A DNA stretch of 37,121 nt from Acytostelium subglobosum LB1 (Eukaryota; Evosea; Eumycetozoa; Acytosteliales; Acytosteliaceae). Of this stretch, positions 22,477 through 31,676 are shown one piece after another; position 1 is the stretch's first letter, and the number at the start of each line of letters is the position of its first letter. The stretch lies in the NCBI RefSeq assembly GCF_000787575.1, contig NW_012236490.1, forward strand, positions 50,891-88,011, read 5' to 3'. The position numbers were made by a program, and so were the translations under genes. The notes below the pieces were generated by a model. It had not been told where the DNA came from. It worked only from the letters and a program-made list of their open reading frames with translations, and ran no database searches.

Positions 22477-24150
22477 TCAGTGTGGCGGGAGACATACTAT
22501 TTCCACTCGCGACGATAATGAACATACCATAACTCCTGCGTTGTCCACCTCGATCTTGATCTGTAGCTTGCTGGTTCCACGTGGTGCTGGTACGATGTCA
22601 AAGATGAATCTGGCGAGTGGCGTGCAATCGGTAACTGGGATGGATGCACCAGTGGTGGCGTCTTGGGTCTGCAGATGGAGACTCAAGTGGATGTGTTTCT
22701 GGTTGTCCTGCTCATTGGTCAGGGAGAGTGTGCGCACGGCGGGCAGACGTGTGCGGGCGGGCAGCACGGGCACGAAGCGACCGAGCGCGTCCTCCACGCC
22801 GATGCTCGAGGGCAGCGCCTCCATGGAGAATGGAGCGCCGTTGGCTACCTTCTTCTCGTTGACGGAGGAGCCGTGCAGACTCATCAGGTGGGCCTGCAAC
22901 GTGGCGCCGTAGCAGACGACCTCCTCTGGTGAGATGTTCTTGAGCACCTCAACCTTGGCGCCAAAGAAGTCGGTGATAACCGACTGAACGATGGGCATAC
23001 GCGAGCCGCCGCCCACCATGATGATGCGTTCGATCTGATCGCGTGATGTCTTGGCGGCGGAGAGGGCCGACTCGATTGTGCGACGGCAGCCGCGCACCAG
23101 GTCGCCGACCAGGTCCTCGAACCTGGCACGAGAGATGGATGTGAAGAAGTCGCGGCCGTCGTACAGACTGTCCAGCTCGAGCGATGCCTGTGGCATGTTG
23201 GACAGGTTGCGCTTGGCTTTCTCACTGGCGCTCTTTAGCTTGGACATTGAGCGCGCGCTCTCTGTGATGTCGCAGCCGCGGTACTTCTTGGAGAACTCGG
23301 CCACAAAGTGCTTGGTTAGCGCGGCGTCGAACGCCTCACCGCTCAGTGTATGATCGTCCACGTTGGACAGCGTCTCAATGGTGGCGTCGACCACGCCCAG
23401 CACAGACACCTGCAAGCCACTGCCTCCCAAGTCAAAGACCAGCACGCGCTGGTTACCAGATGACACGTTGTTGTTTGGGGGGGTGCTGCTGCCATTTGTG
23501 TTGTTGTTGTCGCTAGAGACTGTTTGATCGAGACCGTAGGCGAGTGCGACTGCCGAGTGCTCGTTGATGAATCTGATGACGGTGAGACCGGCAGCGGTGG
23601 CGGCGTCTCTGAGACTCTTGCGCTGGTCCTCATTGAACTCTGAGGGCACGGTCATGACGGCGCGCTTGACGGGCACGCCTACAAAGTTCTCTGCGGTCGT
23701 CTTGATCTGTTGGAGGATGAGCGTGGCGATCTCGACGGGCGAGACCTGCACCTGCTTGCCCTTGAAGGCGACCTCGATGGCCACCTTGTCCGTCTCGCCC
23801 ACCACCTTGAATGGCAACTTCTTGGCGTCGGCCTGCAGAGCGGCGTCGTCGGCGCGACGGCCCAGCAGCTTCTTGATGTCGTAGACGGTGTTCTGGGGGT
23901 TCCTGTCAATCTGTCCCTTGGCTTCGTCGCCGACCAGTTTGTCATCGTTGACAAAGGCCACCACGGCCGGAGTCGTCCTATTACCCTGTTGATTGGGACA
24001 TATCTCCACACGATCATTCTTCATCACACCAACACAAGCATAATGTGTACCAAAGTCTATAGCAATAATAGGTGAATGATGATGTTGATGCTCTTTCTGT
24101 TGTTGTTCCTTTTGTTGTTGTTCCTTTTGTTGATCCTTCTTTGGTGGCAT
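22477..24150 (-). CDS. Hsp70-family protein, HSPA14/Ssz1-like
   Basis: A single exon of 557 aa. After a Lys/Gln/Glu-repeat tail (PPKKDQQKEQQQKE) the nucleotide-binding domain begins with IAIDFGTHYACVGVMK. Further Hsp70 motifs are INEHSAVALAYGLD, FDLGGSGLQVSVLG and IIMVGGGSRMPIVQ. The second phosphate loop reads DLGGSG, not the usual DLGGGTFD, and INEPTAAA has become INEHSAVA, so ATP hydrolysis is probably weak or absent. The substrate-binding part is short (about 130 residues) and lacks the helical lid. This layout matches HSPA14/Ssz1, the ribosome-associated complex partner of a J-protein at the nascent-chain exit. An Asn/Ser insert splits the domain. The gene is convergent with the sterol reductase. 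Confidence 0.85.
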   Translation of the reverse strand: MPPKKDQQKEQQQKEQQQKEHQHHHSPIIAIDFGTHYACVGVMKNDRVEICPNQQGNRTTPAVVAFVNDDKLVGDEAKGQIDRNPQNTVYDIKKLLGRRADDAALQADAKKLPFKVVGETDKVAIEVAFKGKQVQVSPVEIATLILQQIKTTAENFVGVPVKRAVMTVPSEFNEDQRKSLRDAATAAGLTVIRFINEHSAVALAYGLDQTVSSDNNNTNGSSTPPNNNVSSGNQRVLVFDLGGSGLQVSVLGVVDATIETLSNVDDHTLSGEAFDAALTKHFVAEFSKKYRGCDITESARSMSKLKSASEKAKRNLSNMPQASLELDSLYDGRDFFTSISRARFEDLVGDLVRGCRRTIESALSAAKTSRDQIERIIMVGGGSRMPIVQSVITDFFGAKVEVLKNISPEEVVCYGATLQAHLMSLHGSSVNEKKVANGAPFSMEALPSSIGVEDALGRFVPVLPARTRLPAVRTLSLTNEQDNQKHIHLSLHLQTQDATTGASIPVTDCTPLARFIFDIVPAPRGTSKLQIKIEVDNAGVMVCSLSSRVEIVCLPPH

Positions 24151-24497
24151 CTTGAAAATGTATTTATTTATGTGTATATATAATTATAATATATATATGT
24201 GTAAGGTTGTATATGTATGTATATGTATATATGTGTAAGAGGTGAGTGATGAGTTGTTAATAACAAATAAAAATATTATTGTGTGTTGTTGATGCAAAGT
24301 CAGAGAGAATGATCTGAGCTCGGGCGAGTCGTGAAAACGAGACCCAGAAGTCGCACGCTCAAAGGTTTGGTAACCCACTCAACTGAAAATCGGATGAAAT
24401 TTCATTGTCACCCACTCAACCTTGTTCACAAGCCTCATTCATCCAATCATTCAATCAATCACTATCTCTATCTCTATCTCTACATATATACATATAC
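24151..24497. promoter_or_regulatory. Divergent intergenic region, Hsp70-like / pseudophosphatase
   Basis: Some 350 bases between two start codons. Both ends are strongly AT-rich (TATATATATGTGTAAG near 24190, and a CTATCT run then TACATATATACATATACATG before 24498). A short GC-richer block lies at 24310-24370. No RNA gene or defined site recognised. Confidence 0.4.
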
Positions 24498-25947
24498 ATG
24501 AACAACAGTAACAATCAGTTGATACCACCATTCAGGTTCTCAATAGCAGAGGAGAGCCTTTATAGAGGTTCATATCCAACAGAGAAGAACTTAAGGTTCT
24601 TGAAGAGGTACGAGCCATCATTCATCCAATCAATCAATCAACTTTGATCACTAATGTATCGCTCAATCAGACTGAAACTCAAGACTATAGTATCATTAAC
24701 ACCAAAGCCTCCCTTGAAACCATTTGTTAACTTCTGTGAGAGATATAACATCAACAGTCGTCACTTTGCCGTGTCAAAGTTCAAGGATGATGTTACAATA
24801 TCAGCAGCACAAGTAGTACAGTTGTTAGAGGTATGTTAGTTAGTGTACACTACAAAGACACAGATACACAAGCACACATGTATTCTGACTCCTAGCAACA
24901 ACAAACAAACAAACAAAACAGATGATGATAGATCCTGCAAACTTGCCATTATACTGTCATTGTTTGGATGGTGCCAATGTTACTGGCGTTATATTTATGT
25001 GTCTGAGGAAGTTGCAGAATTGGAACTTATCGGGTATTATATCAGAGTTTACGAGATTCACTAGAGGAAGCTGTATAGCTTCGTCCGAGTCGGAGTTTGT
25101 CGAGACCTTCAAGGCCGAGATCGACGTGCCATTGATCATCCCCACCTGGCTGTGGCAAGGCGTGCGCATGGTCAAGCATCCAACGCTCAAGCTGCGTCTG
25201 GTCTCGCCAAACACACAGTCGCATCAGCAACAACTACAGCAGCAGCAGCAGCATCATCATCAGCAGCAGACGCCCGCCTCGTTGAGTGGGCAGGCTGCGC
25301 CACTGCACCACCAACATCACACACAGCTTGGCCAGGCCGCCGGCCACATTGGCGCCGCAGGCAACAACACTGTACCAATAGCCTCATCAAGCATCCCAAC
25401 AACAACATTGAATTCACAGCTAATCAATGCTGTGGCGCCGATACAGCCCCACGCCGGAGCACCCGGCCTGGTGGCCACAGGCGCATCGCTGTCACAACTT
25501 CACGCACCCAAGACTCCCTCACTGGCGCCCTCGGCGATGCCCGCGACACCGGGTTCGATCACACCGGCGGCGGGCCAGTTCCCAATCGCACTGTCCAGCA
25601 TCCTCACCAGCGGCTCGCAATCGAGTGGCACTGGCAAGGAGAAGGAGAAGGACAAGAAGAAGAAGATCGAGGAGATCAAGCTGCAGTTTGACGCGGGCAA
25701 GTTCAATCAGCCAGTGCAATCGCGAGCCTTGGAGGCGCTGTCATTGGAGCGCTCGCCAATCATCATCAGCATCAATCCATCCAATGCAAACATACCGTCG
25801 GGATCAAACACCAGCACGACCAGCACCAACTGGAGCAGTGCGGCTGGCAGCGCCACACCGACCATCAACCGAACACTCCTGCAGACCTCGTCCGAGTATG
25901 CATTCACCAACATCAACCTCATGCAGAACCTAAACGCCAACAAATAA
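24498..25947 (+). CDS. Oca/Siw14-type phosphatase-like protein lacking the catalytic arginine
   Basis: Three exons, 24498-24607, 24671-24830 and 24922-25947, give 431 aa. Residues ~10-185 match the plant-and-fungi atypical dual-specificity phosphatase fold (Siw14/Oca family): FRFSIAEESLYRGSYPTEKN, TIVSLTP, then the P-loop region LPLYCHCLDGANVTG and LRKLQNWNLSGIISEFTRF. In active members the loop reads HCxxGxxRTG. Here the Arg is Val (CLDGANVTG), so phosphate binding and catalysis should be lost although the Cys is kept. The C-terminal ~245 residues are low complexity: Gln/His runs, Ala/Pro/Ser-rich, one basic patch (KEKEKDKKKKIEEIKLQ). In yeast, related Oca proteins work as a complex in inositol-pyrophosphate-linked signalling. 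A scaffold role here is inference. Convergent with the RhoGEF, about 100 bases apart. Confidence 0.85.
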
Positions 25948-26044
25948 CAATGTATTGCATTATACTTCGTGTCTAATGTGTATTGATCCATTCCAAAGAA
26001 ACTAATCTGGGATGGAATAGTCCCATCGTCAATCATTCAATCAA

Positions 26045-28464
26045 TCATTGTGATGTGATGGTACCAACAGTGTCGGCATCGTCCATGAGCGAGTTGAGCA
26101 CAAACGATGAACTCCTCTTGATGTTGCTGGACTTGCTAGGTGTGAGCAGTGATCTTGTCCTCTCCCTCATCTTGCCCAAGACACTCTTTCTCTTCTTGGG
26201 CGTGAAGATCTGCGTCTGTATCTGATTGAGCTCCTCCGTGGCTCTTTGGGCTAGGTTGAACTTGTTTGGTAACTCGTCCGGATCGAAGACGGTCCAACCC
26301 GCCTCGTCGTTGCCCTCGAAGCGAATCCTCTTCCTTCTCTCCAGCTGCTCGGCATCCTCCTTGATCAGTGTGTCAGTCGCCGTGTGGCACTCGCGTACAA
26401 ACTGCTCCTTTGCCTCCTTGGAAGGCGCGTTGAAAAAGTATGTCCCTGATGAGTGATGGACAGAGAACTTGAGCGGCACTGTTTGATTGATTGATTGATT
26501 GAGTTGAGTTAGACCCGATAGTCTGTCCCGCGGCACAGAGTGGTGTTGTGTACTTACATGTTGGATAATCTCGGAACACGGTGGTGGCCAGCGAAGACTT
26601 GAGCACGGCAGAGTACTTGTTGGAGGCAGAGGCCAGGCTGTTGGAGCTGGAGACGTTGCGAACTCCAATGACAAAGAGGTCATTGAATAGATAGAGGTGG
26701 CAGGCAGTTGGTATGAGCTTTACTCTCTTCTTCTTGGGTGTGGTCGAGGCGCTCGTCGAATAGTCCTCCTCATCAGTGTCGTCGTCATCACCATTGCCAC
26801 TGCCGCCAACATAATGATCATTGATCTGAGATATATTCTTACATGGCAAGAGTTGGAACTCTGGCGACTCTTTGATCAACCGTCTATGCATTTCATCCAA
26901 GAACTAAAGGCATCAGGTTAGGGCAAGGGTTAGGGCGAGGGCGAGGGTAAGGGTAAGTGATGGATGATGGATACTTACGCCAATGGACTCATCGAATCGC
27001 ATGCGGATGTTGGTGACTAGTTGAGTCTTTTCAGAGTCACGAACACGTTCGTTGATTGATTCGGTCATCTTCTTCATTTGTGCAAGGGCATTCTGGAGAT
27101 TGAGGAAGTCGGTATGCAGGGGATTGGTATAGCGTAGCACGGCATCAATGAGGAGTGTGTAGCGTGGTATGCGCTGGCAGGGCATGATCATCAGGGATTT
27201 GAGGTCCAGTGTGGTCATGGATCGGTCGTCGATGAACTTCTTGAGCTTCTTGCACTTGCCCAACCACTGATCCAGGTTGTGAAGCGAGCGGTACCAGTTC
27301 ACATAGTACTCCTTGTATATGTTTAGTGATGGCAGCTGATTGGTTGGAGTGGGTCAGTGATTGAGTGATTGGAATGATTCAATGTTGTTGGCTACTACTT
27401 ACAATCTGAAGGAAGAGGTCGGATACGATTGTGTCGTTGGTTATGTTGTTGTTGAGTCGACTTTGGAAGAGACAGAGGATACTCTTGCTCACCTCTCTGA
27501 TCTGCTCAATGTTGGAGAAGATGGACACGATGAACTTGACCTCCTCGGGCGATGTATAGTCCTTGCGCAGCGGCACCAAGTACACATCGACAATCGTGTT
27601 CAAGTAATTGTTATAAGTGGTCTCTGATGTCATCACCTCCTTAATGGCCTCCAATCGCTTCTTGTTGTTCTCGTCCAGACTCTTCTTGAGATCGCCCTCA
27701 TTGATCGTGTTGTACTCTACTCGGTCCGACTTTCGCCTGGCTTCAAAGATGGCCATGTCACGCTTGCTGGCCTGTCTGGACAGCGTGGCGGACTTGCGCT
27801 CGTCGCGACACTTCTGGCTGACGGTCAGTCCATCCGACTCTTCCAGGCGCACCGAGCGACGCACGACCTGTCTACTATGTCTTTGTTGTTGTTGATATTG
27901 TAGTTGTTGTTGCTGTGATGAGCTTAGCGATGATGCTATTGATGGTGGGGCCATCTGTGATGTACGAGAGCCCTTTGCATTGCAGCCAGACATTGGTGGA
28001 CCCATAAATGCACCGCCTCCCATCATAGGTGGAGGCATCAAAAGACTAGTCTGTTGTTGTGGTTGCTGCTGCTGTGGCATTATAAAGATTGATTGATGAT
28101 GATGTTGGTTGTCTGTGTGTTGATGGCCAAAGGATACGGGAGTGGTCATTGGCGTGCTCATTAGCATTGAGCCCAAGGCTATACTGATTGGTAGACTGGA
28201 TGACATTTGAATGTTGTTGTTGCGAGGTGGCGACATGGCCATTGGCGACAGGGGTCGTGATGGCGAAGGCGATGTGTTTTGGCTGGAACAAGGTGATCCA
28301 ACACCATTGGAATGATTCCTTATCAAAGGTGGAGAGATGGAGTTGGACGATGCCATACTGCTATTGCTGAACATGTTGGCATTATAGTTGTTGTTGTTGT
28401 TGAGTTGTGCATGAGAGTAAAAGGGAGGCGACGATCCAACTGATGCTGCACCATGGAAGTCCAT
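26045..28464 (-). CDS. Rho guanine nucleotide exchange factor (DH-PH)
   Basis: Four exons, 28464-27403, 27335-26979, 26903-26558 and 26478-26045, give 732 aa. The first ~265 residues are low complexity (Asn, Gln, Ser, Pro, Met). The DH domain runs from about residue 272: AIKEVMTSETTYNNYLNTIV is conserved region 1, and LKSLMIMPCQRIPRYTLLIDAVLRYT is the diagnostic region 3. A PH domain follows (residues ~485-640), broken by an Asp/Glu/Ser insert, with strands CHLYLFNDLFVIG and LKFSVHHSSGTYFFNAPS. The tail is basic and Ser-rich (KKRKSVLGKMRERTRS, IKRSSSFVLN). The protein should load GTP on Rac/Rho GTPases at membranes; the target is unknown. The third intron (26978-26904) is half filled by a G-triplet array. 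Confidence 0.92.
26916..26956. repeat. Six-unit GGG array, telomere-like, inside a RhoGEF intron
   Basis: The plus strand has GGG triplets at 26921, 26927, 26933, 26939, 26945 and 26951, each separated by three bases (CAA, TTA, CGA, CGA, TAA). It is preceded by GGTTA. The hexamer pattern GGGNNA includes true GGGTTA units. The transcript reads the C-rich strand. Confidence 0.75.
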
Positions 28465-28827
28465 TGTGTTGTTGTTGGTGTTATTGTGTGTATATGAAGT
28501 GGAGTGACAAAGTGATGTTGATTTGATCGACCATCAAATCATTCTCTTGATCCTTTGCTCCTCACTCATATCACATCAAATCAACTCACACTGATTTTCA
28601 AACGGTCACAAAACAGTTGATAATTTCAAATTCGAATTCAAATAAATGGAGGGAACAAAGCGCTGATTGATCATGATGATGGGTGATACTTTATTTACAA
28701 CAATAATAATGGGATGGGACACTAGTCTTTCGATCGATCGCTCGCTCACACACACTCGATCAATCAATCAATCGATCAATCACTGGAACTATTCCATCAA
28801 TCAATCAATCACTTTGGATGTGCCAAC
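28465..28827. other. Spacer between cortexillin 3' end and RhoGEF start
   Basis: About 360 bases, both genes on the minus strand. It serves as the RhoGEF upstream region and the cortexillin 3' flank. It contains CAAT tetranucleotide runs (28760-28810) and the palindrome TGGAACTATTCCA at 28784-28796. Confidence 0.45.
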
Positions 28828-30273
28828 TCACTTGACACGCTTCTTTGGAGCATTGGCATTCTTGAGATCATCCTCCTTCTTCTTGAGATATTGCTCGAGA
28901 CCTTTGTTCTCAGAGTCCACACGCGATCCAAGTCGCTTGGCCTGCTCCACGTAGGATAGGGACTGCAGCTCAGGATTGAGGTTGACAGCCGCCTTGGTGT
29001 AGGGCACGACATCGGGCTCGTCCATGAACGATTGCCACTTGGCAATATCTGTGATCTCGAATCCAATGTGTGAGCGCAGCAGTGCCAGACCCGCCTGCTC
29101 GGCCTCGGCACGCTTCTTGTCCTCGGCCAACTTGTTGCGCAGATGCTCGTTCTCGTCCAGCGTCTCGGCCAGCTTGAGCTCAAGGATGGCCTTCTCCTTC
29201 TCCGTGCGACTGATGCGCGCCTCCAGGTCGATCTTGGCCATGCGCTCATCGTCGATGCAGCGCAGTGTGTCGTCGATCTTGGACTGCACGTCGGCGATGC
29301 GTTGGTTGCGCTCATCATTCTTCCTGCGGATCTGATTGAGCGCGTCCTCAAGCTCCTTCTTCTGTCGCATGAGCTCCTCGTGGGACATCTTCTCGCCAGC
29401 CAGTGACTTCTCGAGTGCGGCGAGCTTGTTGGCGAGGGCGTTCTGGTTGGCGGCGGCGGCGTCGCGCTCCTCCTTGGCGCGGAACGCGTGGAAGAAGAGC
29501 GAGGTGTACAGGACGATGGAGCGCTCGTCACACTGGCCCTTGGACAGGGCTTCGGCTTCGAGAAGACGGGGGATGCCCAAGTGTTTCTCGGCAAAGTCAA
29601 AGGCGGCGTTCAAACGCTCGATCTGGTCCTTGCCCTGGTAGTCCTGGTATTGGAACAGCGATGGATCGTACTTGTGCGTGAGGGCAAGGTATGCGCAACC
29701 ATCTTTGAAGCTTGCTTTGAAGTTTGTGATGTTGACACCGGCGTATCCATCCGTTGTCTTCTTCACCCAAGCCAACAAACCTTCCTCGGAACTCTTGTCA
29801 CCCTCACTAATCACCTGGATACGGTACTTCCTGTACAATGTCCAGAGGAATCCAAGAATCATCTTCTTGTTATTGTCAACAAACTCTGATCATTTTTGAT
29901 TGATTGATTGAGTGATTGAGTTTGGGTTAGTTTTTGATCAGTGATTGGAATCATTCCAAGAGTGATCATGATGAGTGATTGACATACCCTCGGCAGCGAC
30001 ACCATGTATCTTGACACCAAGGTCATGATCGACAAAGAGCATGGCAAGATGGAGGTTTTGGACACAGAGGATTCTAGTCTTGGGGTCGAGGTCAAACTTC
30101 TTTGGGAATCTCTTTCCAGAGACACTCTCAAGGAAATAGATTAACCTCACTCCATTACTCAGGTCAACTGATACATCCTTAATCTTTTGAACATTTCCAC
30201 GTTTATCCAATACTGAATTGACCCATGATGTGAAGGCCATCTCCTGTACTCTTTCCCATTCTCTATCAGACAT
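28828..30273 (-). CDS. Cortexillin (actin-bundling, cytokinesis)
   Basis: Two exons, 30273-29988 and 29885-28828, join across a 102-nt intron to give 447 aa, close to the known 441-444 aa. Two calponin-homology domains fill residues ~10-230: [14 protein letters not shown] and [14 protein letters not shown] in the first, [13 protein letters not shown] and [16 protein letters not shown] in the second. A long heptad coiled coil follows (~235-365: [33 protein letters not shown]), which forms a parallel dimer in the family. The C-terminus ends in a basic cluster (ANAPKKRVK) at the position of the phosphoinositide- and actin-binding tail. Cortexillins bundle antiparallel actin filaments at the cell cortex and cleavage furrow. 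Whether this is the I or II type cannot be decided from memory. Confidence 0.93.
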
Positions 30274-30666
30274 GTCTCTCTCTTAATAATTATTATTATA
30301 TGTATACAATTTAGTTGATTGGTTAATTGATTGAATGATTGATTGTGTCAACTGATTGATAATTTAATAATAATTATTGAATATTTATTTATTTATTTGA
30401 TCGAATGATTGGATTTCAAGATTGTTTGAATGAAGTTGTTATTGTTGTTTGACGTTTGTTATTATTATTATTGATTGTTATTACTTATATTATTATAACA
30501 CCATTGGGGTAATAATACTATCTATCAATTCAATCTATTAATCACTTGGTAGGGTCTTAGTTCTATCTCTATCATACTATCACACTTGTTGTTGTTATCT
30601 CCTAAACACACACCCCCATCTATCAACCCTAACTCCTTCAAGGACCCTTTGTTACCAATGAAAAGG

Positions 30667-30706
<40 letters not shown>

Positions 30707-31676
30707 CTTATTCAATTAATTGAAGAGTCCAATCAACTAATTAGTTGAAACTACCAAGGTTAACAAACTAGCACACAGTGGAGACCCAGCCATATCACAA
30801 CACACACTAACCAAACATCACACATTTTCATTCATTTGGGAACAAGACAACCAACAAATACACCAAGCAATGAAGATGTGGTGTTGAATAAACAATGATG
30901 GCTGTTCGAATCGCATAATATCGTGCCATGCACTAAACGACGAGTAACTCTTTACTTTCTCGTTTTCCGTAGTAAATCAAATACCAGCAATCATTACCTC
31001 TCGACAACAACATCAAATTTGCATGTCTCCTGACAACCAACCTTCCATTCATTCATTCATTCCCATTCATTCATTCATTCATTCATATGTAATCTATCTA
31101 TCTTGTTATCTGTACAACAACGACGAACACGAACACGACCACGAGTATTAATCTGCCCATCCCCAGGCTACATTGAACGAATTTTCTTGATAAGATTTGA
31201 TCAACACCTCACTCACATGTGACCAAAACTAAGAGATCGACCAGCGCGACAATGTGAGCGTTGATGGTCGAAAAAAAGAGATAGGGAGTGATGAATGAAT
31301 GATTGAATGTGAAAGTGAAAAGTCGATGTAATGAGTAGATTGGGGAGCATTCACAATTGGTGGGCGGAAGGTATCCTGTGCCCATAACAAGGATATTGTT
31401 GAACTTTTAAAAATATCTCATTGATTAGTGTGAGAGTTTGGATCACTAATTAGATTTATTTATTTTATATTATTTTTTTATTTTTTTGTGTGGAAGGGTG
31501 GTGTTTGCGATGACACACTGATTCACTCAAATGCCGAAGGTGCTTTGCGCCTCGCAGGTGGACCTCACCCACATGCACTCTACATTAGATCAAAGCATTT
31601 TGGGTGACTCAATTCCAATTCAATCAATTATCTACTCATACATAAACAGATAATTATAATATATAATATATACACA
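30274..31676. other. Gene-free 1.4-kb region upstream of the saposin gene
   Basis: No frame of note. It carries the divergent upstream regions of cortexillin and the saposin protein. Visible structure: AT-rich runs at 30360-30490, a TG dinucleotide tract at 30668-30704, ATTC tetramers at 31048-31084, T-rich and AT-rich sequence at 31440-31490, and TATAATATATAATATATACACA immediately before the start at 31677. A GC-richer segment at 31500-31580 has short self-complementary pieces but no recognised RNA fold. Confidence 0.45.
30668..30704. repeat. TG dinucleotide microsatellite
   Basis: A pure alternating TG tract of 37 bases in the gene-free region, the longest dinucleotide run in the window. 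Such tracts can adopt Z-DNA and vary in length between strains. Confidence 0.9.

Noticed and set aside
22497-22527. A possible GT...AG intron at the 3' end of the Hsp70-like gene
   Set aside because: It would be only 31 nt, and the unspliced frame gives a plausible end (VDNAGVMVCSLSSRVEIVCL), while the spliced tail resembles non-coding sequence.
28809-29600. A 263-codon open frame on the same strand as cortexillin in another frame
   Set aside because: It overlaps the cortexillin exon completely, is Arg/Ser/Thr/Pro-rich as expected from a shifted GC-biased gene, and shows no domain.
30895-30920. TGTTCGAATC, resembling a tRNA T-loop/B box
   Set aside because: No matching acceptor stem, A box or cloverleaf could be drawn around it.
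31048-31084. Evenly spaced ATTC repeats, considered as a CRISPR-like or regulatory array
   Set aside because: Simple tetranucleotide microsatellite, common throughout this genome; no spacers.
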